The position numbers were made by a program, and so were the translations under genes. Source: Candidatus Flavonifractor merdavium (lineage in GTDB: Bacteria > Bacillota > Clostridia > Oscillospirales > Oscillospiraceae). From it: DNA of 46,663 bases. Numbering within the stretch: position 1 is the first letter of the stretch; every line of letters starts with the position of its first letter. The notes under the pieces were generated by a model that had not been told where the DNA came from, did no database searches, and saw nothing but the letters and a program-made list of their open reading frames with translations. Location of the stretch: contig DWXF01000005.1 in NCBI GenBank assembly GCA_019119335.1, positions 1-46,663 of the forward strand, in the 5' to 3' direction. Of the stretch, positions 26,857-35,100 are shown in pieces.

Positions 26857-29303
26857 GCCTTCCGCCTCCTTCCCCGCAGGCTTTCGCCCCGCTTGAGCAG
26901 GGCGCTGCCCAGCTCAAAGAGGTTGAGCATCAGCTTGAATACCGAGTAGGACAGGCCCAGGAACACCAGCAGCACCAGGAAGGGCTGCAGTTCCAGGGGG
27001 CTGAGTCCGAAATTCTGGCCGAAGAACAGGATCGTCACCGCCGAGGAGCCCGCCATGGCTCCCCACAGCACCCGCCGCTTCCAGTCGAAGGGCTTGCACA
27101 CCTGATAGAGCACCAGAATACCCATGACGATGAGCAGGATGGCGGAGATGGTGGACAGCTCGTCGGTGGTAAAGCCGAAGGCCAGGTAGAAGGCCTCCGC
27201 CCCCAGCACCACGATCAGGTCGGCCAGCCCGCCGGGCAGGGCAGAGCGGAACACGTTGGCCAGGAAGTTCCCCTTCACCAGGCTGTGGTTGGGCTCCAGG
27301 GCCAGGAAGAAGGAGGGCACGCCGATGGTCACCGCGCTGAGCAGGGAGAGCTGCAGCGGAGTCACCGGGTAGGGCACCGTGGCAAACAGGGAGATGATCG
27401 CCAGACAGAAGGAGAAGATATTTTTGACCAGATAGAGGGCGGCGGCCCGCTGGATGTTGTTGATCACCCGCCGCCCCTCGGCTACCACCTTGGGCATGGC
27501 GGAGAAGTCGGAGTTGAGGAGCACCAGCTGGGCGGCGTGGCAGGCGGCGTCTGCGCCGGAGGCCATGGCAATGCCGCAGTCGGCGTCCTTCAGGGCCAGT
27601 ACGTCGTTGACCCCGTCGCCGGTCATGGCCACGGTGTGCCCCTGATTCTGCAGGGCCCGCACCAGCTTGCGCTTCTGGTTGGGGGTCACCCGGCCGAACA
27701 CGGTGTAGTGCCGCGCCGCCCGCTCGATGTCGCTGTCGCTGCGGAGGGTGGCGGCGTCCACATACTTGTCCGCCCCCTCGATGCCCGCCTGACGGGCCAC
27801 CTCGGCCACCGTCACCGGGTTATCCCCCGAGATCACCTTTACCGCCACCCCCTGCTCGGCAAAGTAGCGGAAGGTCTTGGGGGCCGCCGGGCGCACCCGG
27901 TTGGCCAGCATGGCCAGGGCCATGGGGGACACCCGCCGGGGATCAAGCCCCCGCTGCTGGTCGGGCACCCCGTCGTACTCCGCCACCAGCAGCACCCGGT
28001 AGCCCTTGGCGGACCAGGGATCCACCTGCTCCTTCAGGTCGGCGTACCGCTGGCCCATGATGAACTCGGGGGCCCCCACCACGAAGGAACCGTGGCCGGG
28101 GAACACGGCGGCGCTCCACTTGGCCGCCGAGGTGAAGGGGATGGTCTGGGCGGCGTGCCAGGTGGAGGCGCCGTGGAACTTCTTCTGCATGGCCCGGCCG
28201 GTGTCGTTGTCCGCCTCCATCACCTTGTAGAAGGCGTTGAGGGTCTCGGTGACCACCGTCTCGGCGTACTTCTCCGGGTCCAGGTACACCACCTCCCCCA
28301 CCTCCATGTGGGGCTCGGTGATGGTGCCCGTCTTGTCCACGCACAGCACGTCCACCCGGGCCAGGGTCTCAATGCAGTTCATGTCCTGGGCCAGCACCTT
28401 GCCCTGGGCCAGGCGGATCATGCTCACCGCCAGGGCCACGCTGGTCAGCAGGTAGAGTCCTTCGGGAATCATGCCGATAAGGGCGGCCACCATGGACACC
28501 ACCGCCTCCTGGGCGGTGCGCTCCAGGAAAAAGTACTCCTTGACAAAGAGGGCCACCCCGATGGGCACCAGCAGAATACCGATAATGCGGATGAGCTTGT
28601 CCAGGGAGGACATCATCTCGCTCTTGCCCACGGTGACGTCCTTTTTGGCTTCCAGGGTGAGTTTGGCGGCGTAGGAATCCGCCCCCACCCGGTCCAGCCG
28701 GGCCCGGCACCGCCCGGCCACCACGAAGGAGCCGGAGAGCAGCTGGTCTCCGGGATTTTTCACAATGGCGTCGGCCTCGCCGGTGATGAGGGCCTCGTTG
28801 ACCTGTACCTGGCCGGAGAGGACGGTGGCGTCGGCGGGGATCTGCTCCCCGGAGGAGAGCTCCGCCACGTCGTCCCGTACCAGCTGGGCCGCGGGCACCG
28901 ACACCACGCTCCCCTCCCGCACCACGTTGGCCCGGGGCGCGGACAGCAGGTTCAGCTTGTCCACTGTCTGCTTGGAGCGCAGCTGCTGGATGATGCCGAT
29001 GCCGGTATTGGCCAGGGCAATGAGCAGAAACAGCAGGTCATCAAGGGACCCCACCGCAATGAGCAGGGCGGCCAGCACGATAAAAATAAAGTTAAAGAAG
29101 GTGCAGCAGTTTTCCCGCACAATCTGCCCCACCGTCTTGGTGGGGGATTCCACCGGGTCGTTGGCCCAGCCGTGGTGCTGCCGCTCCTTCACCTGGGAGA
29201 GGTTCAGTCCCTGTTCCGGGTCCGCCGTCACCTGGGGGACCTCCCGCCGGGTGCGCTGGGCCGGTTGAGCCGGTTCTGTCCGGCGCAGTTGTTTCTTTGC
29301 CAT
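26853..29303 (-). CDS. Cation-translocating P-type ATPase
   Basis: The 816-residue membrane pump has the actuator motif ALITGEADAI (TGE), the phosphorylated D323 in VLCVDKTGTIT, the hinge MTGDGVNDVLALKDADCGIA and the nucleotide motifs KVISGDNPVT and GRVTPNQKRKLV. Ten hydrophobic helices are arranged 2+2+6. The M4 motif is IPEGLYLLTSVALAV with a PEGL core, like the CtpE/P2-type group that includes calcium transporters; no metal-binding N-terminal domain is present. The first ~40 residues are polar and charged. Calcium or another cation is plausible but not proven. The ATG at 29303 lies 37 nt past a good promoter (29340-29368). Confidence 0.92.
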   Translation of the reverse strand: MAKKQLRRTEPAQPAQRTRREVPQVTADPEQGLNLSQVKERQHHGWANDPVESPTKTVGQIVRENCCTFFNFIFIVLAALLIAVGSLDDLLFLLIALANTGIGIIQQLRSKQTVDKLNLLSAPRANVVREGSVVSVPAAQLVRDDVAELSSGEQIPADATVLSGQVQVNEALITGEADAIVKNPGDQLLSGSFVVAGRCRARLDRVGADSYAAKLTLEAKKDVTVGKSEMMSSLDKLIRIIGILLVPIGVALFVKEYFFLERTAQEAVVSMVAALIGMIPEGLYLLTSVALAVSMIRLAQGKVLAQDMNCIETLARVDVLCVDKTGTITEPHMEVGEVVYLDPEKYAETVVTETLNAFYKVMEADNDTGRAMQKKFHGASTWHAAQTIPFTSAAKWSAAVFPGHGSFVVGAPEFIMGQRYADLKEQVDPWSAKGYRVLLVAEYDGVPDQQRGLDPRRVSPMALAMLANRVRPAAPKTFRYFAEQGVAVKVISGDNPVTVAEVARQAGIEGADKYVDAATLRSDSDIERAARHYTVFGRVTPNQKRKLVRALQNQGHTVAMTGDGVNDVLALKDADCGIAMASGADAACHAAQLVLLNSDFSAMPKVVAEGRRVINNIQRAAALYLVKNIFSFCLAIISLFATVPYPVTPLQLSLLSAVTIGVPSFFLALEPNHSLVKGNFLANVFRSALPGGLADLIVVLGAEAFYLAFGFTTDELSTISAILLIVMGILVLYQVCKPFDWKRRVLWGAMAGSSAVTILFFGQNFGLSPLELQPFLVLLVFLGLSYSVFKLMLNLFELGSALLKRGESLRGRRRKA

Positions 29304-29339
29304 GCTTCCGCCTCTGCCTTTTCGTGGTCTTTTACAGGC

Positions 29340-29368
29340 ATTATACTGGATTTGCCGCTTCTGGACAA
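29340..29368 (-). promoter_or_regulatory. Promoter of the P-type ATPase-GNAT pair
   Basis: On the minus strand TTGTCC (29363-29368), a 17-nt spacer and TATAAT (29340-29345) give a near-consensus housekeeping promoter. The remaining intergenic stretch to 29501 is AT-rich, then holds a 7-bp GC hairpin (29439-29445 with 29468-29474) just ahead of the small plus-strand gene. Confidence 0.75.
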
Positions 29369-29501
29369 GGGCGGCAGGAAAATCTTAACGGTTTCCTCAC
29401 AATTTTTTCGTATTTTAACAAGTTTCTTTCGATTTTTGCGGGGGTCTCCGGTCTGCCCGGCCCTGTCCCCCGCTATACATGGGTACAAAGGAGGTTCGCC
29501 T

Positions 29502-29762
29502 ATGGAATGGAAACCGGAGCAGAAAAAGACCGTTACCCGGTTGCTGCTGTGCGCCGGGGCGTCGGCGGCCCTGCTGGGGGCGGCGGGCAGGCTGTCCGCC
29601 CTGGAGCCCTACCGCCCCTGGCTGGAGGAGCACAAGCTGGAGGCGGGGGCGGCCCTGGCGGGGGCCCTGTTCGGGCTGTCCCTGCTGCTCCTCCCCCTGC
29701 CGGGAGAGGACGGCGGGGAGGCCGAGCCCGACCCCTGCGAGGGCTACGTACCGGTGGATTAG
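29502..29762 (+). CDS. Small two-helix membrane protein of unknown function
   Basis: The 86-residue protein starts at an ATG preceded by AAAGGAGG at ideal spacing, which is the main reason to call it. Two hydrophobic segments (about 13-26 and 49-63) are separated by a charged loop (PYRPWLEEHKLEAG). The tail is acidic (GEDGGEAEPDPCEGYVPVD). It is monocistronic, with a terminator directly after the stop. A longer plus-strand open frame through the ATPase gene is a shadow. I do not recognise the family. Confidence 0.72.
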   Translation: MEWKPEQKKTVTRLLLCAGASAALLGAAGRLSALEPYRPWLEEHKLEAGAALAGALFGLSLLLLPLPGEDGGEAEPDPCEGYVPVD

Positions 29763-29763
29763 C

Positions 29764-29801
29764 GCAAAAAGGACCCGCCAAAAGGCGGGTCCTTTTTGCG
29801 T
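29764..29801. terminator. Bidirectional terminator between the small membrane protein and the ROK kinase
   Basis: The sequence GCAAAAAGGACCCGCC pairs with GGCGGGTCCTTTTTGC around a short AAAA loop. A and T runs on both sides let it serve the convergent genes at 29502-29762 (plus) and 29801-30748 (minus). Confidence 0.88.
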
Positions 29802-30748
29802 CAGCGGAACAGGGGCAGCAGAGCGGCGCCGATGATACCGGCGTCGTTACCCAGAGCGGCCTGCACCAGCCGGGTGCGGTGGACGCTGTTGCGGGCATAG
29901 TCCTCCCGGTTGAGGATGTAGCGCACCGGAGCCATCAGGGTCTCCCCCTGGGCGGAGGGCCCACCGCCGATACAGAACACCTCCGGCTGGAAGATGTTCA
30001 CCAGACTGGCCACCCCGCAGCCCAGATAGTTCACATACTCGTCAATGACCTTTCCGGCGGCGGCGTCTCCCCGGGCGGCGGCGTCAAAGGGGGTGCGGCC
30101 GTTGACCCCCTCCAGGCTCCCAGCCAGCTGCCACAGCAGGGAGTCGGGGTGCTCCTCCATCACCTCCCGGGTGCGCTTGATGAGGGCGGTGGCGGAGCAG
30201 TAGGCCTCAAAGCAGCCCTTCCGGCCGCAGGTACACAGCCGGCCGCCGTACTCAATGACGAAGTGGCCCACCTCCATACCGGCGTAGTTGAAGCCGGTGT
30301 AAAGCTTGCCGTTCAGCACCGCGCCGCCGCCCACGCCGGTGCCCAGGGTGATGGCCACCATGGACTGGCTGCCCTTGCCCGCCCCGGCGGCATACTCCCC
30401 CAGGGCGGCGGCGTTGGCGTCGTTCTCCAGATAGATTTTCTTGTGCAGGCGCGCCTCCATCAGCCCGCCCAGGGGCACGTCCACAAAATTCAGGTTGGAC
30501 CAGAACCTGATCAGCCCCTGCTCCGGCTCGATGGTACCGGGGGAGCCGATGCCCACCGACTCCACCTGCTCCAGCGACACCCCGGCCTTTTCCGCCGCAG
30601 CCCGGGCGGCGGCGGCCATCTGGTCAGCCACGGCCTCGGCGCCCGTCCGGGGTGTGGGCAGGCTGACCTTACCCAGGATGGTTCCCTCCCTGTCCACAAC
30701 GGCGGCCGCCACGTTGGTGCCGCCCAGATCAATGCCAAGATAGTGCAT
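29801..30748 (-). CDS. ROK-family sugar kinase (glucokinase-like)
   Basis: The 315-residue protein phosphorylates a hexose with ATP. It has the phosphate motif GIDLGGTNVAAAVVD (5-19), IGSPGTIEP, LENDANAAALGEY with the catalytic Asp, TLGTGVGGGAVLNGKLYTG, and the ROK zinc motif CTCGRKGCFEAYCS. GMEVGHFVIEYGG carries the conserved EVGH. No DNA-binding domain is present, so it is an enzyme and not a ROK repressor. Glucose is the likeliest substrate, but N-acetylmannosamine or others cannot be excluded. The ATG at 30748 is preceded by a GGAGG-type site and its own promoter. Confidence 0.93.
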   Translation of the reverse strand: MHYLGIDLGGTNVAAAVVDREGTILGKVSLPTPRTGAEAVADQMAAAARAAAEKAGVSLEQVESVGIGSPGTIEPEQGLIRFWSNLNFVDVPLGGLMEARLHKKIYLENDANAAALGEYAAGAGKGSQSMVAITLGTGVGGGAVLNGKLYTGFNYAGMEVGHFVIEYGGRLCTCGRKGCFEAYCSATALIKRTREVMEEHPDSLLWQLAGSLEGVNGRTPFDAAARGDAAAGKVIDEYVNYLGCGVASLVNIFQPEVFCIGGGPSAQGETLMAPVRYILNREDYARNSVHRTRLVQAALGNDAGIIGAALLPLFR

Positions 30749-30779
30749 ACTCCCAGCCTCCTCCGTTTCTTCTGCTGCC

Positions 30780-30808
30780 ATTATAAAACACCTCCGCCCC
30801 CGGCACAA
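30780..30808 (-). promoter_or_regulatory. Promoter of the ROK kinase
   Basis: On the minus strand TTGTGC (30803-30808), a 17-nt spacer and TATAAT (30780-30785) precede the gene by about 30 nt. The neighbouring terminator (30811-30849) insulates it from the upstream glycosyltransferase genes. Confidence 0.75.
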
Positions 30809-30810
30809 GC

Positions 30811-30849
30811 AAAAAAAACGTCCCGGCGGGAGAGATTCCCCGCCGGGGC
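30811..30849 (-). terminator. Terminator of the glycosyltransferase / flippase-like pair
   Basis: A 12-bp GC stem (30819-30830 with 30838-30849, one mismatch) is followed on the minus strand by eight T (30811-30818 on plus are A). It lies 15 nt after the stop codon of the membrane protein. Confidence 0.88.
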
Positions 30850-30864
30850 GTGAACAGAGCGCGC

Positions 30865-31938
30865 TTATGTGGTTACGGTTCCCCGGGCGGGCCGGGGCAG
30901 TCTAGGAGAGAGCTCCACCTGCCTTTTTCGGCGGGAACGCAGGTGAACCGCCAGAGTGATGACGCCGCTGACCAGCAGGAAGGCGTAGAAGCTGATCCCC
31001 CGGGACACCAGCACCGCCGGGGTCACCAGGGCGGGGCCGAAAAACAGGGCCATGGCGGTGACAAAGCCCCCCTCGGAGGCGCCTACCGCCCCGGGCAGGG
31101 GCAGGTTGGACACCGCCAGGGTCACCAGGGCCTGGGTGCAGATGATGCTCACCGCGCTGCTGCCGGTGAGGCCGAAGGCGTAGTACACCATCACGGGCAC
31201 GGCAAACAGGGCGGTCAGCTGGAGGAAGCTCAGCCCCAGCAGCACAGGCACCAGGCCGGGGTTGGCCTTGACGCACTCCGCCCCCCGGCGGTACTCGGCC
31301 AGCTGCCGCTCCAGCTTCTCCCGGGCGGCGGTCTCGTTGCGCACCAGGCGCAGCCGCACCAGCAGACGCAGCACCCCGCCGGTGAGCTTGCGGGCGGCGT
31401 TGGGCAGGAACATGAGGCAGAGCATCCCCGCCGTCAGCACCCCGTTGACCAGGCCGCCGTAGAGCAGCAGGAGCATCAGCCCGCCCCCCAGGTTGGACAC
31501 CAGGGAGAAATGGGAGAGCACCACCGCCAGGGCGTAGCCCACCACCGTCACCTGATAGCACACGGCAATGAGCATCATGTTCAGTGCCCCGTGTGCGGCG
31601 GGAATGTTGTCTTTGGACATATAGTAGACCTGGGCGGGCTGTCCGCCGGTGGAGGAGGGGGTGATGGAGCTGACATAAAAGCCCACAAAGGAGTAGCCCA
31701 GGCAGCGGCGGTAGCAGGTCTTGTGGCCCAGCCGGCTCAGGATCAGCCGGGAGCACATGGCCTCGCACCCCACGAAGGCCAGCATCAGCCCCAGGCCCAG
31801 CACCAGCCAGCCCGGCCGGACCTGGGCCAGAGCGCCGGCCAGCTTGCCGGGGGACAGGTCCTTCAGCAGCAGATAGCCGGTGAGGGCCATCAGCGCCAGG
31901 ATCATGCCGATGCCCAGCAGACTTTTCCGCTTGTTCAT
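30865..31938 (-). CDS. Flippase-like integral membrane protein (LPG synthase TM-domain / UPF0104 family)
   Basis: The 357-residue protein is almost wholly membrane-embedded, with about eight hydrophobic segments and a basic C-terminal tail. It carries the family hallmarks SSITPSSTGGQPAQVYYM (a conserved GG-PAQ loop) and PLPGAVGASEGGFVTAM (the P-G-GxxE motif). The family includes the membrane part of MprF and the AglD-type proteins, thought to flip or handle lipids. No catalytic lysyltransferase domain is attached. Its ATG overlaps the glycosyltransferase stop by 4 nt, so it probably handles the glycolipid that enzyme makes. That link is inference. Confidence 0.88.
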   Translation of the reverse strand: MNKRKSLLGIGMILALMALTGYLLLKDLSPGKLAGALAQVRPGWLVLGLGLMLAFVGCEAMCSRLILSRLGHKTCYRRCLGYSFVGFYVSSITPSSTGGQPAQVYYMSKDNIPAAHGALNMMLIAVCYQVTVVGYALAVVLSHFSLVSNLGGGLMLLLLYGGLVNGVLTAGMLCLMFLPNAARKLTGGVLRLLVRLRLVRNETAAREKLERQLAEYRRGAECVKANPGLVPVLLGLSFLQLTALFAVPVMVYYAFGLTGSSAVSIICTQALVTLAVSNLPLPGAVGASEGGFVTAMALFFGPALVTPAVLVSRGISFYAFLLVSGVITLAVHLRSRRKRQVELSPRLPRPARGTVTT

Positions 31939-33029
31939 CCTACCCGCGCTCCCTTCTCCGCCGCCAGGCCGGAGAGCACCCGGTTCAGGCTCTCCTCCTC
32001 CAGGCGGGATTTCATGGCCCGCATCCGGGCCGACATGGCCGCCAGGGCCACGTCGTTATAGATCAGATTCCGAATGGCCTCCAGACAGGCCTCCGGCTCC
32101 TTGGACGCCACCCGGCCCATTCCCCGCTTCACCAGGAAGCGGGCGTTGTTTTTCTCCTGCTCCAGGAAGGGCTCCCAGGCCAGGATGGGCAGCTCGGAAA
32201 AAATACTCTCAAACATGGTGATGCCGCCGGGCTTGGTGAGCACCAGGTCGGAGGCGGCCATATATTCATACACCCGGTCGGTAAAGCCCAGCACCTCGAT
32301 GTTGGGATACTTGCCCGCCAGGCGGTCGTACAGCTTCTGGTTGCTGCCGGTGATGATGGTGGTGCGCACGTTGGGCAGGGCGTTGAGGGCCTCATAGAAG
32401 GAGTCCTTCCGGGGCATCAACCCCAGGCCGCCGCCCATGATGAGCAGCCGCCGCTGCCCGTCCGCCCGCCGCCGGCCGGGCCGCTTGAACTCCAGGCGCA
32501 CCGGGATACCAGTGACGCAGATGATCTCCCGGTCCACCCCCTTGGCGGCCAGCTTCTCCTTGATCTCCTCCGAGCCCACCAGATAGCAGTCGGTGCCCTT
32601 GTGGAGCCACTCGGAATGGCTGGACAGGTCAGTGACGCAGGTGATGAGAGGCAGGGCGCTGCCGGTCTCCTTCTTCCAGCGGGACATCATCCGGGCGCAG
32701 ATGGGGTGGGTGGCGATAACCGCGTCGGGCTGCCGGTCGGCCAGCAGCTCCTCCAGCCGGTCCATCTCCTGCTCCTCAAACAGCCGCCAGTCCCCGGCGG
32801 GCAGGTCCTCGGTGAGTTTATAATAGAGGTTGAACAGCCCGCTGCCCTGGGTCACCAGCAGGTTGAACCAGCGATACATGGCCTCGGAGCTGTTGGGTCT
32901 GGTGTAGGCGATCAGATCCAGCACCTCCGCCTCCGCGCCGGGGAACGCCCGCAGCAGCTGCTGGCGCAGAGACATGGATGCGGACCAATGGCCCATGCCG
33001 AATTTTCCGGTCAGAATCAGGATTTTCAC
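31935..33029 (-). CDS. Glycolipid glycosyltransferase (MGDG synthase / UgtP-like, GT28 type)
   Basis: The 364-residue protein begins ILILTGKFGMGHWSASMSLR, the lipid-acceptor loop with GMGH used by diacylglycerol glycosyltransferases. It continues with the N-terminal domain (IATHPICARMMSRWKKE, CVTDLSSHSEWLHKGTD) and a GT-B C-terminal domain with ITGSNQKLYDRL and the donor site LVLTKPGGITMFESI. It would sugar-coat diacylglycerol or a related lipid in the inner leaflet. The start is a GTG at 33029, preceded by GGGAGGGG; a TATACT -10 box lies at 33063-33068 with a weak -35. It is the first gene of a two-gene unit. Confidence 0.88.
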   Translation of the reverse strand: MKILILTGKFGMGHWSASMSLRQQLLRAFPGAEAEVLDLIAYTRPNSSEAMYRWFNLLVTQGSGLFNLYYKLTEDLPAGDWRLFEEQEMDRLEELLADRQPDAVIATHPICARMMSRWKKETGSALPLITCVTDLSSHSEWLHKGTDCYLVGSEEIKEKLAAKGVDREIICVTGIPVRLEFKRPGRRRADGQRRLLIMGGGLGLMPRKDSFYEALNALPNVRTTIITGSNQKLYDRLAGKYPNIEVLGFTDRVYEYMAASDLVLTKPGGITMFESIFSELPILAWEPFLEQEKNNARFLVKRGMGRVASKEPEACLEAIRNLIYNDVALAAMSARMRAMKSRLEEESLNRVLSGLAAEKGARVG

Positions 33030-33131
33030 GGTGTTCCCCTCCCTTTCCTAGCTTACAGCTCTAGTATAAAGGAGCTTTCTTTAGAAAACCAGAGCCAGTT
33101 TCTTAAAAAGAAATTAAGAAAAAGAAACATT

Positions 33132-33659
33132 TTATGGATGGCGTTCCAATATGCGCTCCGGCGGCTCCTCCGGGGGAACGCAGCAGACCGCCCCCAGCCA
33201 GCCGTCCCCGGCGTAGGAGCGGAAGACGAGTCCCTCCAACTCCCCCGTCTGTCCGGGGCCGATCAAGGGGACGGCGATGGCCTCGGGGCGCTGCCGCAGG
33301 CCCTCTCCGGTACATTTCACCCGGGCCTCCTTCAGGGTCCAGATGGTATACAGGCTCTCCCAGTCTCCCCCCAACTCCTCATACCAGGCGTACTCCTCCG
33401 GGGAGCAGATATACCGGGCCAGGCCGGCCCGCCGGGGCCGGATGGCTTCGATGTCCACCCCCAGGGGGGCGGTCCCCGCCCCGCACAGGGCCAGGCCCCC
33501 GCTGTGGCTCAGGTTAAAGTGGAGGTCCGGGCGTTGGGGAAAGAAGGGCTTGCCCCCCGCCTGCCGCTCCAGCTCCGGCAGCCCGGGCAGGCCGTATTCC
33601 GCCGCCAGCAGCTCCGCCAATAGTCCGTATGCCTCTCCTGTTCCCAGCCAGAGCACCAT
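33132..33659 (-). CDS. Sfp-type 4'-phosphopantetheinyl transferase
   Basis: The 175-residue enzyme moves phosphopantetheine from coenzyme A to a carrier protein. It shows LHFNLSHSGGLALC, the metal motif LGVDIEAIRPR, and the second signature WTLKEARVKCTGEGL. The length is somewhat short for Sfp (about 220) and the N-terminal third is reduced. No carrier protein, polyketide or peptide synthetase gene is in the window, so it may serve fatty-acid synthesis or a distant cluster. The ATG at 33659 follows AGGGGGGAGG. A small AT-rich hairpin (33099-33130) follows its stop and may be a weak terminator. Confidence 0.9.
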   Translation of the reverse strand: MVLWLGTGEAYGLLAELLAAEYGLPGLPELERQAGGKPFFPQRPDLHFNLSHSGGLALCGAGTAPLGVDIEAIRPRRAGLARYICSPEEYAWYEELGGDWESLYTIWTLKEARVKCTGEGLRQRPEAIAVPLIGPGQTGELEGLVFRSYAGDGWLGAVCCVPPEEPPERILERHP

Positions 33660-33702
33660 GGCCCTCCCCCCTTTTCTCCTCAAGATACCACAAATATTCC
33701 CG

Positions 33703-34959
33703 TTATTCCACCGTTTCAAACGTGCCCAGGAACAGAGGTACCCCCCGCTCCAGGTCCACCACGGCGTAGCAGAAGGGCCGGTCCAGGCACAGCTCCACCG
33801 GGTCCATCGGCTCTGCCTCCGCCCCCGCCGGCACGGCCACCACCGTGGCCGCGGCGGCCTCGGTGCCCTTCTCGTTCACCTGGATCTTCGCCCGGTGGTC
33901 CACGGAGCCGACAAACAGGGGCGCTCCCCCCTCCACGCTCCCCAGGGCGGAGAAGTCGGCCTGGCCGGGGTCAAAGGCGGACTCCAGGCTCAGGTCTTTC
34001 AGAGCATCGGAGAGGCTGCCGCCCCACTCCGCCTCAAACTTGGGCATGCGCAAATACACCAGGGTGTCCTCCGCCGAGTCCAGCAGATGGGAAAAGGTCT
34101 CCCCGTCCAGCTCCTCCAGCCAGCCGTCCAGCCCCCCGTCCGGCAGGACGGCCATAAAGGCCAGCCGCCCGTCGTCGTAGGGCAGTACCACCCCGGCGGC
34201 GGTTTCCGTGCGAAAATACCCCTCGGTCCGCACGCCGTTGGAGAGAAAGTCGGTATCGGTCACCGTGCCGTCGGCGGCGGTAAAGGGGTGGGTATCGGTG
34301 TCGTTGGGGTCAAACTCCTCCGCCCAGGCGGTTTTCAGCCACAGGGCGTTGACCAGCAGCAGGGCGGTATCCTCCGCCAGAGGCTTTTGCAGCATCTGGG
34401 GGATCATGCCCCGGGTGACCTGGTCGATCCAGTCGTTCACCGCGTTTCGGGTCCCCTCCGCCCCCAGGTCGGCCTGGTAGACCCCCGCCTCATAAAAAGC
34501 GGCGCACCGCTCCAGAAACAGGTCGTTGGCCGTCAGCATCTCGTCTACCCACAGGGAGTTGGCAATGGCGGACTGGGTGCTCCCCTCCAGGGCCAGGTAG
34601 TCGGCCAGGAGAGAGGCGGCGTTTTCGTTGAGGGCGTCCACATCCGCCCCCAGCAGGGTCTCAAATTCTTCCCGGGTGTCCCCGGCGGCCCCGTTGGCCG
34701 TCATGGACAGGGCCAGGGTCACCGACAGGGGGGAAAGCAGGGTATTTTCCCCCGGCCGCCGCACCGCCCGCAGCAGGCGGGCTCCCAGATTCCCGATGGC
34801 GGCGTCGGCCTGGGGCCTGGCCTGGAAATCCCCTTTGTCCCCCGCCTCGTGTTCGGGGATCAGGCTGACCGCTCCCGCCACCCGGGGAGCGGATGGATTT
34901 GCGCCGCATCCGGCCAGCAGGGCCAGGGGCAGCAGCAGCGCCAACAGCTTGCGTTTCAT
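33703..34959 (-). CDS. Lipoprotein serpin (serine/cysteine protease inhibitor)
   Basis: The 418-residue protein has a lipoprotein signal (LLALLLPLALLAGC, lipid-modified C18), then a full serpin fold: NTLLSPLSVTLALSMTANGA, NSLWVDEMLTANDLFLER, VNALWLKTAWAEEFDP, VVLPYDDGRLAFMAVLPDG and the C-terminal DRPFCYAVVDLERGVPLFLG. The reactive-centre hinge EKGTEAAAAT (about 363-372) has small residues, as in inhibitory serpins. Counting from the hinge puts P1 near G379 in AVPAGAEAE, an unusual small residue, so the target protease is unclear. It would sit on the outer face of the cell membrane. The gene is divergent from the two-component system. Confidence 0.93.
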   Translation of the reverse strand: MKRKLLALLLPLALLAGCGANPSAPRVAGAVSLIPEHEAGDKGDFQARPQADAAIGNLGARLLRAVRRPGENTLLSPLSVTLALSMTANGAAGDTREEFETLLGADVDALNENAASLLADYLALEGSTQSAIANSLWVDEMLTANDLFLERCAAFYEAGVYQADLGAEGTRNAVNDWIDQVTRGMIPQMLQKPLAEDTALLLVNALWLKTAWAEEFDPNDTDTHPFTAADGTVTDTDFLSNGVRTEGYFRTETAAGVVLPYDDGRLAFMAVLPDGGLDGWLEELDGETFSHLLDSAEDTLVYLRMPKFEAEWGGSLSDALKDLSLESAFDPGQADFSALGSVEGGAPLFVGSVDHRAKIQVNEKGTEAAAATVVAVPAGAEAEPMDPVELCLDRPFCYAVVDLERGVPLFLGTFETVE

Positions 34960-35019
34960 GGAATACCCTCCTTTTCTTCGGTTGCTTTTTAGACGGGAAG
35001 TGGGGTAAAATGTTCCTGG

Positions 35020-35037
35020 TCTTAAAGCACTCTTAAA
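35020..35037 (+). promoter_or_regulatory. Direct repeats, probable response-regulator site
   Basis: TCTTAAA occurs at 35020-35026 and 35031-35037, an 11-bp period typical of PhoB/OmpR-type binding sites; a looser CTTAA copy lies at 35055-35059. A TAAACT -10-like box (35071-35076) lacks a good -35, as expected of an activated promoter. The 141-bp gap divides the serpin (minus) from the regulator gene (plus), so one site could control both. Confidence 0.55.
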
Positions 35038-35100
35038 ACATTTCCCCGCCAGAACTTAATTTCTTTCCGCTAAACTGTAACCATGGTATGAGGTGAGGCT

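Noticed and set aside
29479..29835. Alternative plus-strand frame starting at 29479
   Set aside because: It runs through the terminator into the convergent ROK gene and is Arg/Pro/Gly-rich; the frame starting at 29502 has the better ribosome binding site and stops before the terminator.
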